Shown one piece after another: positions 44,350-56,175 of a DNA stretch of 64,000 bases. Each line of letters begins with the position of its first letter. Within the stretch, counting starts at the first letter, position 1. The notes below the pieces were generated by a model. The model searched no databases, was not told the origin of the DNA, and worked only from the letters and a program-made list of their open reading frames with translations. The stretch is taken from positions 10,396,431 to 10,460,430 of the forward strand of contig OY783200.1 in the NCBI GenBank assembly GCA_963678675.1, in the 5' to 3' direction. This DNA is from Xiphydria camelus. Lineage: Eukaryota; Arthropoda; Insecta; Hymenoptera; Xiphydriidae. The position numbers were made by a program, and so were the translations under genes.

Positions 44350-44930
44350 AAAATCCGCGGATTCTCGCGAGAACTGAAAAAGCCTTAACAGAACTAAAAG
44401 ACCACTGATACAGCCGTACGGCTATCACGTGATACCTCTGAATATATATTAGAGCACTCTATATATACTAAAATAATTTTCTTTCCGACGGAGAGGGGGA
44501 ATTGGGAATAGTGGGGATATAATAGTAAAATATATATACAAAATATATATACACATGATTGAATTTAAGTAATCAATATATTATCAATATACTATTCATT
44601 ATGTACATCATATATGAATGAATAATGCTTAAATCTTTGAAGAAAAAATATATTTTATTATTGAAATATAACTGTTTTATTCATAATAGAGAGTATGGAG
44701 AGTGTTGGTATTTCCCATTATTGAGTATTTCCATCGACGTTGTTATAAAACTTCTTTTCAATTGGAAGTCTTGATGCTCGCTACCTCGATCTGCCGTGTT
44801 CATGCTGCCTATTCGCGCAGGTTCATCGTAAGGCGTTGATAGAGTCACCGGTCAATGATTGTCTGGAATAAAATTGCCTGTTTGAAATTAAGTAAAACAA
44901 TAATTAATACAATCACATAAGCTACACCCG
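44350..44930. other. AT-rich, no gene seen
   Basis: No credible ORF and no recognisable repeat. Confidence 0.4.
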
Positions 44931-45128
44931 GGGGCACGAAATCTGTCGCTGGTGACTTTTTTAAATGTTATTTTTAAACGTACTAACCAATGAACAATTA
45001 ATCCTCATGTCCTCGTTATGTACGGTGGCGTCTACTCTCGTTAATGAAAGCATGAGGATTATTAATCATTGGTTAGTACGTTTAGAAATAACAATTAAAT
45101 AGTCACCAGCGACAGATTTCGTGTCCCC
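44931..45128. repeat. Hairpin MITE, ends GGGGCACGAAATCTGTCGCT
   Basis: The right end is the complement with one mismatch (GTGTCCCC). The stem continues through GGTGACT, AACGTACTAACCAATGA and TAATCCTCATG, giving arms of about 85 bp. Confidence 0.85.
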
Positions 45129-45148
45129 GCATGTATATTCGATCATAT

Positions 45149-45150
<2 letters not shown>

Positions 45151-45222
<72 letters not shown>

Positions 45223-45345
45223 GGAGAGGGAGAGGGAGAGGGAGAGGGAGAGGGAGAGGGAGAGGGAGAGGGAGAGGGAGAGGGAGAGGGAGAGGGAGAG
45301 GGAGAGGGAGAGGGAGAGGGAGAGGGAGAGGGAGAGGGAGAGGGA

Positions 45346-45376
<31 letters not shown>
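45151..45376 (+). repeat. (GA)n and (GGGAGA)n microsatellite
   Basis: A (GA)n run, about 25 GGGAGA hexamers, then (GA)n again. It directly abuts the (TGAT)n tail of the LINE at 45377. The long Arg/Glu and Ser/Leu readings across it are not genes. Confidence 0.95.
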
Positions 45377-45406
<30 letters not shown>

Positions 45407-45684
45407 ATTTTTATTTATGATCCACAGTTGGACCAAATATACATGCAGCGAACTGCAGGAACAAGCGGAAAATAACAATCATTAGCATAGTAAATAAACA
45501 TAGGTAAATTTAATAGACATAAGCAAGTAAATAACTTAAGATTTAGCAGTGGGAGAGTAGCAGTGGAAGATTTGCTCTCTAAAACACAATATATTGCAGA
45601 CCTGTCATCCCGCGACAACACTAGAGATGGCATAAATAACAGATGTATAGGGGGGAAAAATGAGAGATGAATGAATGGGTGACA

Positions 45685-46502
45685 TTAATTAGTTGACGAG
45701 ACCGTAGTTAGTGATCTTTCCTGTTCAACGAGGTAGGCTTTTAAGTTCGTCTTGAAACAACTACGAGATGATGAAGCTTTTATCTCAGCCGGAAGAGAGT
45801 TCCAAATGGATGGTCCGGAGACTGCAAATGCGTACTTGTATGCATCAGTGCGATAATTAGGAACAAGCAGTTGTTGGCTATGGAGACCTCTCAGGGGCCG
45901 TGGCGTGCTACGAGAAATAAGTAACTCTGCAAGGAAAGATGGGCAGTTCTCGCGCAGAGCTGTGTAAATCAGACAAGCCACTGCATGTTTCCTGGCATCG
46001 TTGACAGTGAGCCATCCCAATTCACGCCTATAAGGGGTGATAGACGCGTCACGTGGGAGATTAAAAATGTGCCTGATACCTCTGTTTATCAGCCTCTGCA
46101 GCTTCAGGTCACCGACTGCCCCCGCACCAAGAAGGACAGCAGAACAGTAGTCAATGTGCGGAAGCACTAGTGCAGAAACTAGGCATTTGCGCAGGCCACT
46201 GTCAGTGTACTCTCGCATCTGTTGGAGTTTGTAGATAACTCCATTCACCTTTGACGTGACACTAGCGATATGCTGGTGGAACGTCAACTTCGAGTCCAGT
46301 GTAACTCCCAGGTTTTTAACAGATTTGACGAACGGAATTTTATTAGAGTAAAAGCCAAGTGTGGGAAGATCCGAAAAGTTGATTTGGTTTACCAAGCGGT
46401 TATTGCCAAGAATGATTGCCTTAGTCTTATGGGGGTTTAGACGAAGTCGATTTCGCCGGGCCCAGTCTTCAATACCTGCAATGTCATTGTTAAGGCCTTG
46501 GA
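45685..46502 (-). CDS. LINE ORF2, C-terminal part (RT thumb and C-terminus)
   Basis: Continues the polymerase after the transposon: DWARRNRLRLNPHKTKAIIL, then KNLGVTLDSKLTFHQHI, LPHIDYCSAVLLGAG, PYRRELGWLTVNDARKHAV, PSIWNSLPAEIKASSS and FKTNLKAYLVEQE, then stop. This is the post-catalytic end usual for CR1/L2-type LINEs. There is no RNase H. Removing 46505-49508 restores an unbroken frame with 49509-51580. Confidence 0.85.
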
Positions 46503-46504
46503 TA

Positions 46505-49500
46505 GGGGAGCACGGGGCAAGTTGGCCGCGGGGTAAGTTGGCCGAGTGCGAATAATTTTGTCAAAAATCAGTCTCTGGCGCCATCTGCCACATACTTTAT
46601 GTACTTTTTAGGTACCAACTTTTTCCCCAAAACCGAACGCTGAGTTACGTATTTTGTTGTTGTTACACGAATTTATTTATTTCCAAGACGGTAAGTAAAA
46701 TATCGACATTTTTGAATTTGAGTCATTGCTGTTGATCAATTATAGATTTTCAAAAGATTCTCTACCTCGCCATGTCTTATAGTATGCAATCATTAATGTG
46801 TCAAGTGCATATAGTTTGTAACCTATTGTTGTCGTCATAGAATTCTGATTTATTTACGGCATGTCTGAACGGGGTAAGTTGGCCTAGTTTTTAAGGGGCA
46901 AGTTGGCCGAGTTGTAAAAAGAAATTGGTGTGAATTGGGGGCTGTCCATATATTACGTGATCATGTTTTTGATATATACAGGGCCGAATTAAGGATGTGG
47001 GGGCCCCGGAGTCCCCACATACATACAAGGCCGGATTAAGAATGGGGGCCCAAGGGCCCCACATTCTTAATTATTGAAATACACTCATTTTTTTAACAGT
47101 TATGCTATGAATACTTTGCAAGGTGTAAAAAATCTGGAAATTTGAAAAATTACAAAATGCCAATAATTTCGTGAATTTTCACAATTTGGTTATTTCCCGA
47201 GTTTTCAAAACATCAATATTTAAAATTATTAATGATTCTAACAATTATGAAAATTTAAACAACTTAAGTAATTTTTTACTTTTAGAATTTTTAAATTTAC
47301 TGCAAAGAGTGTTTTTAGAGTGTTTGGGGGTTATTTTAGGTTTTTGGAGTTGCAGAAAATGCGCAATTACAAGCGAAAATCAGAACGAGTGAACACCTCA
47401 CCGGGCACTATTTTGAAGGCCGTACAAGAGGTTTCAGATGGCTCTAATAAAATAGGAAGGATTGCAAACAAATACAACATTCCTGTACGTTCGCTTTCGA
47501 GATACTGCAAGCAAGTCGCAGAAAGAAATTTCACAAACGATGGACAAGAATGTTCGGAAAACTCTTCAGATGTTACATGTGGCTACCAAAAACCAAGAAA
47601 AGTAAGAAAATTCTTGTCTGAATATCTTTATCATGCCTTGAATGTATGAAATTATGTTTCAGAAATTGCTGAGAATGGATTGTAGCAAAGAAAACATGAA
47701 CATTAATAGTGATTTGATAAAATAAATATAAAATATATCGTAATAAGCAAAAATAGTTCACTTATGAATTTATTCACTTATGAACTTTTCTATTTCCAGG
47801 TATTCGCAGACAAGGAAGAGTCCGCTTTAGCGGAATATCTGCGAATGGCTGCACTGATTTATTACGGATTGTCCCCGAAGGAAGTTCGTAGATTGGCTTA
47901 CCAATACGCAAGAAATATTGAATGCAAAATGCCAGACTCTTGGTCCAAAGCGGAACTTGCTGGATGTGATTGGTTCGCAAATTTTTTAAAAAGGCATCCT
48001 CAACTATCAATCCGAACGCCACAAGCAACGAGCTTAGCTCGGATGACGAGCTTCAACAAGATTAACGTGGAAAAATTTTTTGGCAACTTGGAAATCGTCC
48101 TAAAACGGCACAATTTCGGCCCTGGGGACATATGGAATATTGACGAGACCGGAGTAACAACTGTTCAAAATCCTGGTCGAGTTGTAGCGTCTCGTGGGAC
48201 AAAACAGGTCGGCCGAGTAACCTCAGGTGAAAGAGGAACTCTAGTGACAGTTGCAGCTGGAATTTCTGCCACTGGAAACTATATTCCACCGTTTTTCATT
48301 TTCCCAAGGAAGAATTACAAGGATCATTTTCTCCTTGAGGCTCCAACTGGAAGTGATGGCGACGCAAACCTATCAGGGTGGATGACCGCGGAGAACTTCG
48401 TTAAATTCGCAAAACATTTCATTAAACATTCTCGACCGTCAAAACAACGCCCAGTTCTATTACTACTCGATAATCACGGATCCCACCTTTCCTTCGACGT
48501 TCTTGATTTGTTGAAGGAAAATGGAGTCATCGTGGTCTCATTCCCAGCACACTGCAGCCATAAGCTACAACCACTGGACCGAACGGTTTTTCGATCGTTT
48601 AAATGTTTTGTCAACGCAGCTTGTGATTCGTGGATGACCCAAAATCCAGGAAAAACTATGTCAATTTATAACATCCCAGGGATCGTTAAAACTGCGATGC
48701 CTTCGGCTTTCACACCATCGAATATCCAGTCTGGATTTCGAGTAACAGGCATTTGGCCGTTTAATCCTCTCATTTTTGGACCGGAAGATTTTCTGCCCAA
48801 CTTCTCATTGGATCGACCAGATCCCGGAACGTCGACATCGATTCCAGAGCCTCAACCTTCTACAAGTGAATATCATGCAGAGCCAAGTCATTCTGAAACA
48901 CTGGATTCACTGCCGCTGAGTATTCGTCTCCAGAATCTTCGCCCATTTCCAAAAGCTCCTCCGAGGAAAGAAAATATCAAAACAAGAGGACGTAAGCGAA
49001 GAAGCACGGAAATCCTGACAGACTCGCCTATAAAAAATGCGTTGCGAGAAGAACAAGAGGTCCGAAAAAGGAAAGCGATGAAAAAATCGCGATAAAATTT
49101 GAATGTTCAATGCCTATAAAATGTTCATGTTATTGTTCGCAAAAATACAAGTTTATGATAAAATTGAATTGACAATTTTAATAAAATAAAGTGTGATTAA
49201 ACATATACGCGCAGCAATCTCTCTCTCTCTCTCTTACACTATGTTTAATCAATTTCAGTAACACGGCCAACTTACCCCTAGTTATCGGCCAACTTACCCC
49301 GGGGTTGGGGTATGTTGGCCGATTTTCTGCGATGTGTTCATAAACGAATAAAAATTTCAATTATCATTTCAGGGTCCTCAAAATTGTACAATATTGAGCC
49401 AAGGGTTGCTACCATAGAATAGGGGCAAAAGCATTTTTCAAAACAGAAGAAGAAAATTTTTAAAAATTCCCATATGAAAATTCGGCCAACATGCCCCGTG

Positions 49501-49506
49501 CTCCCC
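46505..49506 (+). mobile_element. pogo/Tigger-like transposon, apparently intact
   Basis: The ends GGGGAGCACGGGGCAAGTTG and the complement of the right end (one mismatch, A/T) are terminal inverted repeats. TA flanks both (46503-46504, 49507-49508). GGGGYAAGTTGGCC motifs recur just inside both ends. It carries one intron-containing transposase with no stop. It inserted into LINE ORF2, so it is younger than that LINE. Confidence 0.9.
47359..49095 (+). CDS. pogo/Tigger-like DDD transposase
   Basis: Two exons, 47359-47601 and 47800-49095, joined at AAA|GTAAGA and TTTCCAG|G in phase 0, give 512 residues without a stop. Exon 1 holds a psq/CENP-B-like helix-turn-helix (ILKAVQEVSDGSNKIGRIAN, then IPVRSLSRYCKQV). 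Exon 2 starts with the second DNA-binding half (DWFANFLKRHPQLSIRTPQA) and then the DDE_1 domain: WNIDETGV (D1), LLLLDNHGSH (D2) and HKLQPLDRTVF (D3), with 35 residues between D2 and D3. A basic tail with RGRKRRS may be a nuclear signal. The intact frame, matched ends and insertion into a LINE point to recent activity. The start is the Met before RNYKRKSERV; an earlier in-frame Met at 47320 is less family-like. Confidence 0.88.
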
Positions 49507-49508
49507 TA

Positions 49509-51580
49509 CTATTGGGCAAGTTCGAAAGTGGACATGTAGTATAAATTTGGAGGTCGTCGGCAAATAAGAGCCGCTTGGCAAATCCTATCGATGTCCCAAT
49601 ATCATTTATGAACAATGAGAAGAGTAAGGGCCCCAAAACGGAACCTTGTGGGACTCCGGTATTAGTGCTAATCCAGCTGGTGCAGGACCCGCCATCGAGC
49701 TTGACTGCCTGTTGCCTATTACAGAGATACGAAGCGAACCATTTAATTGTCACCTCAGAGAATCCCATCTTTCGAAGTTTGCGAAGAAGAATGTCATGTG
49801 GGACCAAGTCAAATGTCTTAGAAAAGTCGAAGAGGACCAAGACAGTAACTTGACGGCTTTCCATTCCTCGCCTAACATCATTGAGAAGTTTAGTCAGCGC
49901 AGTTGCTGTACTGTGGCAAGGTCGAAAACCACATTGCCACGGGTCCAGGACCGAAAAGCGCTTAATGTACAGAGCGACCTGATCATAGATGAGACGTTCC
50001 AGGATCTTACTCAAGATGGGTAACAGTGAGATCGGTCGATAGTCACTGGCTGATGTAGGGGTGGCAATCTTATTAATTGGCACAATTACGGCTTTTTTCC
50101 AAGCTGTTGGGAACCAACCGTTGACTATAGAGCGATTAAAAATTAAAACTAGGAAGCCCATCACCGTAGTCAGGACAGGCACAAGCATCCGCAGGCTAAG
50201 GCCGTCGGCTCCAGTGGCATTCGATTTAGCCGCATGCACTGCTTCCTCGATGCTAGTAGCTAAGATAGGGTTGAAAAAGAATTCCGGCCTGTCAGGAAGC
50301 AGCAGATTGTCGTCAGCCTCAGTAGGATCAGGTGGAAAATCATTTATTGATACCTGGGCGAGAGCCGCATTGAGTTCTTCAGCCGGGATGGCCAATGGGG
50401 GTTTGCACGAGGCATTAATCAGGCCTAAATCGCGCAGTTCAGCCCACATACTAGTAGGAGACAGTCCAGCAAGTCTAGCACGATAGTACTCAACTCTGGT
50501 TCGTATCAGTTGTGCACGTAGATTATCACGAGCTGACCTGTATTCTTGGAGTTCATGCTGTCGCCTGTTCCGTTGGTAGCGCCTATAGATAGTATGTAGT
50601 CTCCGTTGGGCTCTGCGAAATGTAGACGTAACCCAGGGAGCATGCTTCAGTGAATTGACACTGATGGATGTAACGGGTGCAATGGAGTCGAGTGCGGCAA
50701 AGAATTTTAGGTAGAAATTTTCCAGAGCTGAGTCAATAGCGAGGTCTCGTTCAGCAAGTTCCGTCCAGTTGATTCCGTTGAATAGGCTCTGAGCTTCGGC
50801 TTCAGAAAGCTTGCCAAGACGACGTGTATTGATAACCTTGGGTATAGGGCGGACACCTTGGACCACAAGTTCAGCATAGATCAAATGATGACCAGCCCCT
50901 ATCGGGGTCTCTGATTTGCCCCAAGAACAGACTTGATCAGATTCATCTACTATGAAGAGGTCGAGCCAAGTTTCAGAATAAGCAGATACGTGGGTGGCAC
51001 CATGATTGACTAGCTTAAGCGATAGATCACTCATAAGCGTCCTAATGTAGCCGGCATCAGAGCTAGAGCCAAGTTGATCGGCATTAAAGTCGCCCAAGAT
51101 TATCTTATGCGTATAATCACCCATGGCAGATGCGATTCTCAATCCGAGGTCATCCGGGGTCGTGAAATCAACGTGAGGAGGACGATAGATGATAGCTACA
51201 AAGATTGGCGGGACACTTACTTTTTTAAGTTCGCACATGAGGTACTCCATCTGCCCAGGCCTATCAACCGTCTCCGATCTACTGATGACTGTCACGGAAA
51301 ACGATTCGTGCACATAAAGGGCCACCCCCCCACCATGCACATTCCTATCGCTCCGCAAAACCGTGAATCCTGCCAGGTTGATAACAGAATCAGTTATTTG
51401 TGGAGAAAGCCACGTCTCAGTGACTCCTATGACTTGATACGGTAAACTTGTGTCAAGATGATTTTTGAGTTGGTCCATGTGTGAGCGGAGGGAGTTTGCG
51501 TTGAGGCAGCAGCCGCGGAAGATATTATTAGTTATATGATCGCATTGAGAATTTTGTGCGGGGTGAGCAGGTCGAGAACG
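49509..51580 (-). CDS. LINE ORF2, endonuclease and reverse transcriptase
   Basis: The apurinic-type endonuclease begins before the first Met (51478): RGCCLNANSLRSH, then VIGVTETWL (Glu), ALYVHESFSV, IYRPPH, LGDFNADQLG and the catalytic end GAGHHLIYAELV. The RT shows ADGLSLRMLVPVL, YRPISLLPILSKILER, FRPCHSTATAL, FDFSKTFDLVPHDIL (first Asp), GVPQGSVLGPLLFSLFINDI and the catalytic FADDLQIY. The frame is open back to the ORF1 stop at 51581 with no ATG before the conserved start of the endonuclease domain, so initiation is not conventional. It is interrupted at 49508 by the Tigger-like element. Confidence 0.88.
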
Positions 51581-52648
51581 TTATTGAGGCTGGCCGGCAT
51601 AGAGCTGCGCAATCCTGGGTATATCAGCACTGGAGTTGACGATTTGCACCAGCCCACCGTCAGAAGCTTTGGCGAAGACAGTTGAATTTCTGCACCATAC
51701 GTACTTGAAACCCGCAGCTTTCAGGCCGACTTTGGCTTCGCTTAATAGTTTGACCACATTTGATGGTAGTAATTCATTTACATTGATGAATGGATTTCCA
51801 GGTTGATTGATAGCTGGATCGTCGTTGGTTAACAAACTTTTGTCAAGCTGCTCATATCTGAGTGGACCAAAGGTGCGCTTGGCCCTCAGAAAACGGTTTG
51901 TAATGGAGGAATCATTAAGTATCACAGCGAAGGATGTCTTTAGGGACTGCTGGGATAGTACTGCGTCCCTTTTCCTGAGCAATCTTGCGCTTAGTAAACT
52001 CTCAGGACAAATATCAACTTTTAGTGCCTTCGCAATGGCCAGGGTTAACTGAAGTAGAATTCCCTCGCTAACTTGTCCAAAGAACAGGCCAGATATCGAC
52101 AAACCATTTCCGCTCGGTTGATTCGATAGTCCCCTCTGCATGGACAGAGCATTCGCATTCGCTGCCGATTGAAGCCTAGCGAGACTATTAGCACTAGCCG
52201 TACTTGAGCCTTCCACCGCCGACAGTTCATCCATGCGAGTCTCAAGCTCATGAAGTGATTTTTTGATGTCCGTATTTTCGAGTGCTAGCTGTTCAGTTCT
52301 ATTGAGAAGCAAGCCATTAGTAGCCGAAAGTTGGGCCGTGGTATTTTTTAGAGCCGCTACATCAGTGCTAACAGTATTCACTGCAGCCCGAATCAGTGGC
52401 AACTCGGTCAGGGTACCGGAGATCGTTCTGAGTTCGACCATGAGTAACTCCAACGTGACCGACTCCGTGGTGGCTGCCTCTGGTATGGGTTTGGTGTGCC
52501 GGGTGACCCTCTTAGTAAGTTTAACTGCACCAGGGTTATCATCATCAGGCTTATCCCGTTTCCTGCTAGTGCTGGATGCATGAGACGAGCCTGAGGCATC
52601 GGAGCCAGCAGGTGATACAGGTCGTCGAGCATCTGGGGTGTCAGACAT
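51581..52648 (-). CDS. LINE ORF1 protein
   Basis: 355 residues. A Ser/Arg-rich N-terminus is followed by a heptad-rich coiled coil (about residues 60-150: MVELRTISGTLTELPLIRAA, NTTAQLSATNGLL). The C-terminal half (SGLFFGQVSEGILLQLTLAI, KTSFAVILNDSSITNRFLRA, VNELLPSNVVKLLSEAKVGL, KYVWCRNSTVFAKASDGG) looks like an RRM-type nucleic-acid-binding fold of LINE ORF1 proteins. The ORF ends TAA-C, and ORF2 follows in the same frame. The related copy is at 62668-63765. Confidence 0.8.
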   Translation of the reverse strand: MSDTPDARRPVSPAGSDASGSSHASSTSRKRDKPDDDNPGAVKLTKRVTRHTKPIPEAATTESVTLELLMVELRTISGTLTELPLIRAAVNTVSTDVAALKNTTAQLSATNGLLLNRTEQLALENTDIKKSLHELETRMDELSAVEGSSTASANSLARLQSAANANALSMQRGLSNQPSGNGLSISGLFFGQVSEGILLQLTLAIAKALKVDICPESLLSARLLRKRDAVLSQQSLKTSFAVILNDSSITNRFLRAKRTFGPLRYEQLDKSLLTNDDPAINQPGNPFINVNELLPSNVVKLLSEAKVGLKAAGFKYVWCRNSTVFAKASDGGLVQIVNSSADIPRIAQLYAGQPQ

Positions 52649-53102
52649 GGCTAATTCGTTGGATTACAGCACTCGACTTTTCTTGAATTTATACTGGTAT
52701 TACCCCTGGAGCGGCCGCCTTGAACAGTTTACGCACTATCACCAGTGGGTGGCGCCAGATGCGAGATAAGAGGACAGGCCCCGGACCAGTCACAGCTGTT
52801 CGAGGTTGAGTGCGCAGCCACCAGGCGGCTGCAGTCCCGAGTCCTCACTCAGTCAAACCGAGAGCGATGGCAGCACAGCGCATGCGCAGCAGACCAAAAG
52901 GCGACACTTTCACTAACCTCAATGTCGAGGATCCAGTTGTTAGAAAGCCAATTAATTATCCGGACAGGTTCGCACCGAGAAACCGACCAGACCGAAGGCA
53001 AGCCCGTAAAAAGCACACGCAGCGCCCGCAAGCGAAGAACACCCGAGAAACGATGCACAGGCAGAAAATCGCAAAAAGAACAGAGCAACAGCAATAGCAA
53101 CA

Positions 53103-53699
<597 letters not shown>

Positions 53700-53789
53700 G
53701 TTCCGAAAAATTTTTATACACGATTTTAACATTGGGTTTTCATCGCCCGCCTCGGATGTATGTAGTAAATGTACGAGACTGAAACAGAC

Positions 53790-54543
53790 TGAAACAACAG
53801 TACACATTTGAGACAAAAGCTAAAATTAGAAATCAGCTGCTAGTGGAATACCGCGTACATAGAAAACGTGATGCTGCCTTTTATGAGTTAGCTAAAGAAG
53901 CCCCAGAAAATAGTTTGAGCTTCTGCTTTGACCTTCAGCAGGTAGAGCCCCTACCTCGGACGGCTATTGGCGATGCCTTTTACTCACATCAGATAACTTT
54001 TTACGCTTTTTGTTGTGTCGAGCTGTCTTCGCGTAATCCAACTTTCTATGTGTGGACTGAAGATTATGCTGGGCGTGGCTCAACAGAAATTGCCTCAGCA
54101 CTTCTTCACCATCTAGATTCTCTTGACTACGATGGAATTGAGAAAATAAGACTTTTCTGTGATGGCTGTACAGGTCAAAACAAAAATTCCTACATAGTTC
54201 ACGCACTTATGTGTTTTGGCTTAAAAATAAATCTCCAAAAGGTCTGTCCGAAATCTCAATCACTTTTCCAGTCCGCGGACATAGCTTCATGGCTGCAGAT
54301 CGTTGTGTTTTTGGAGAGTGGAGAAGTTGCTTAGGAAAAATACTGATATACTTTCTAAAGAAGAATACATTAAATTTTACTCAGAAGTGGGACAAGTGAA
54401 CATTTTAGGAAATGACTGGAAAATTTATAATGTAAAAGAACTAGAGAAAGTGTACAATAAGGTTAAGGGTATTGCCGAAACAAAAAGAGAATTTTTATCA
54501 CAAAAAAAAGGTGTGAGTGCCGTTGTACTCACGGAGGATGTGT
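53790..54543 (+). pseudogene. Transposon-like ORF with GQNKN motif, 5' part
   Basis: LLVEYRVHRKRDAAFYELAK, then FCFDLQQVEPLPRTAIGDAF and YSHQITFYAFCCVEL, YVWTEDYAGRGSTEIASALL, and IRLFCDGCTGQNKNSYIVHA. The acidic D-x-C-x-GQNKN signature recurs in many insect repeat-encoded proteins and looks like one catalytic segment of an RNase H-like nuclease; I do not recall a firm name. After a frame change near 54250 come FPVRGHSFMAADR and ILGNDWKIYNVKELEKVYNK. It is cut at about 54540 by the inverted-repeat element and continues at 56176. The N-terminus is missing at the (GA)n tract. Confidence 0.6.
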
Positions 54544-56175
54544 AAACATCTTACAATTATCTGCGGTCCGAGTTTAATTGGGGAATATGACGTCGTAGTT
54601 CGACATAAAGAAGTTAAATTTTTCTATAATAAAATATTTATTATTATTATATTAGATTTATAACTTACTAGCAGCCCGTCCCGGCTTCGCACGGGTAGAT
54701 TGTGGATTGATTTTGTCCGTCCACCATTGTTTAAATACATTTTTAATACAAAACTTTTAGTATTTTTCCCGGACTACGCAATGGTCATATTGGATTTGAC
54801 CTTGACCATGACCTTCAAGGTTATATCAAGGTCAAATGGTCCTTGACCATTTTTTTCATGTTACCTTTATTGTCAGCGGAGGTCAAATTTAGGTCAAGTA
54901 TAGTTCGACTTTTTGAACACCCTCTATAAGATTTACTAACTCAGAAACCTTCGCGGATATGCGTCCAACTGTTCCCCAAATTTTCATCGCAATCGGATGA
55001 ACGGTTTAGGAAGGCATAATAATCATCCGTACCGGTACTTTTTGAACACCCTGTATAAGATTTACTAACTCAGAAACCTTCGCGGGAATGCGTCCAACCA
55101 TTTCCCAACTTTTCATCGCAATCGGATGAACGGTTTAGGAAGACAAAATAATCATCAGTACCGGTACTTTTTGAACAACTTTTATAAGATTTACTAACTC
55201 AGAAACCTTCGCGGGCATGCGTCCAACCATTCCCCAAAGTTTCATCGCAATCGGATGAACGGTTTAGGAAAGCATAATAATCATCCGTACCGGTACTTTT
55301 TGAACACCCTGTATAAGATTTACTAACTCAGAAACCTTCGCGGGCATGCGTCCAACTATTTCCCAACTTTTCATCGCAATCGGATGAACGGTTTAGGAAG
55401 GCATAATAATCATCCGTACCGGTACTTTTTGAACACCTTTTATAAGATTTACTAACTCAGAAACCTTGCGGGCATGCGTCCAACCATTCCCCAAAGTTTC
55501 ATCGCAATCGGATGAACGGTTTAGGAAGGCATAATAATCATCCGTACCGGTACTTTTTGAACACCTTTTATAAGATTTACTAACTCAGAAACCTTGCGGG
55601 CATGCGTCCAACCATTCCCCAAAGTTTCATCGCAATCGGATGAACGGTTTAGGAAGGCATAATAATCATCCGTACCGGTACTTTTTGAACACCCTGTATA
55701 AGATTTACTAACTCAGAAACCTTCGCGGGCATGCGTCCAACCATTCCCCAGCTTTTCATCGCAATCGGATGAACGGTTTAAGAAGGCATAATAATCATCA
55801 GTACCGGTACTTTTTGAACACCCTGTATAAGATTTACTAACTCAGAAACCTTCGCGGGCATGCGTCCAACCATTTCCCAAAGTTTCATCGCAATCGGATG
55901 AACGGTTTAGGAAGGCATTTGATATTACCTTAAAGGTCACGGTCAAGGTCAAATCCAGTACGACCACTGGGTAGCCACGAGAAAATCCTTAAAGTTTTGT
56001 ATTAAACATTTTTCTGTAAAATGTTTTCCCGTTGAGATAATCCAGCTTGCGCGAATAGTATGCGCAGTAGCGCCACACAACACTGACGCAGTCACATGTA
56101 CACGGCTTACGTCTGACGCTCGATTTCCCAGGAAGGTCCCACCATAGAGCCATAGCATAGATGTTTACACATCAA
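54536..56175. mobile_element. Minisatellite-bearing inverted-repeat element
   Basis: GATGTGTAAACATCT at 54536 and its complement at 56161-56175 mark the ends. Inner arms (CATTTTTAATACAAAACTTT, GGATTTGACCTTGACCATGA at 54737-54815) are complemented at 55935-56020. Between them is a tandem array (54907-55916). It also holds CAGCCCGTCCCGGCTTCGCA near 54672. No ORF; non-autonomous. It splits the GQNKN ORF. Confidence 0.75.
54907..55916 (+). repeat. ~130-bp tandem array, eight units
   Basis: The unit includes TTTTTGAACACCCTGTATAA, GATTTACTAACTCAGAAACC, GCATGCGTCCAACCATTCCC and ATCGCAATCGGATGAACGGT. Units differ at scattered sites (CTG/CTC, ATTTCC/ATTCCC), and two have lost a base in CTTCGCGG. Confidence 0.9.

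Larger units (their letters stand above)
45377..53102 (-). mobile_element. CR1/L2-like LINE, interrupted by Tigger-like element
   Basis: Minus-strand LINE with 5' region (52649-53102), ORF1, ORF2 and a 3' end of tandem ATCA (45377-45403), a short-repeat tail rather than poly(A). The sense strand is preceded by (TC)n (53103-53695) and followed by (TC)n (45151-45376). The only large lesion is the 3-kb pogo-like insertion 46505-49506. A diverged relative starts at 62244. Confidence 0.85.

Noticed and set aside
54907..55916. CRISPR-like array
   Set aside because: Units are ~130-bp contiguous tandem repeats without unique spacers, in a eukaryotic genome.
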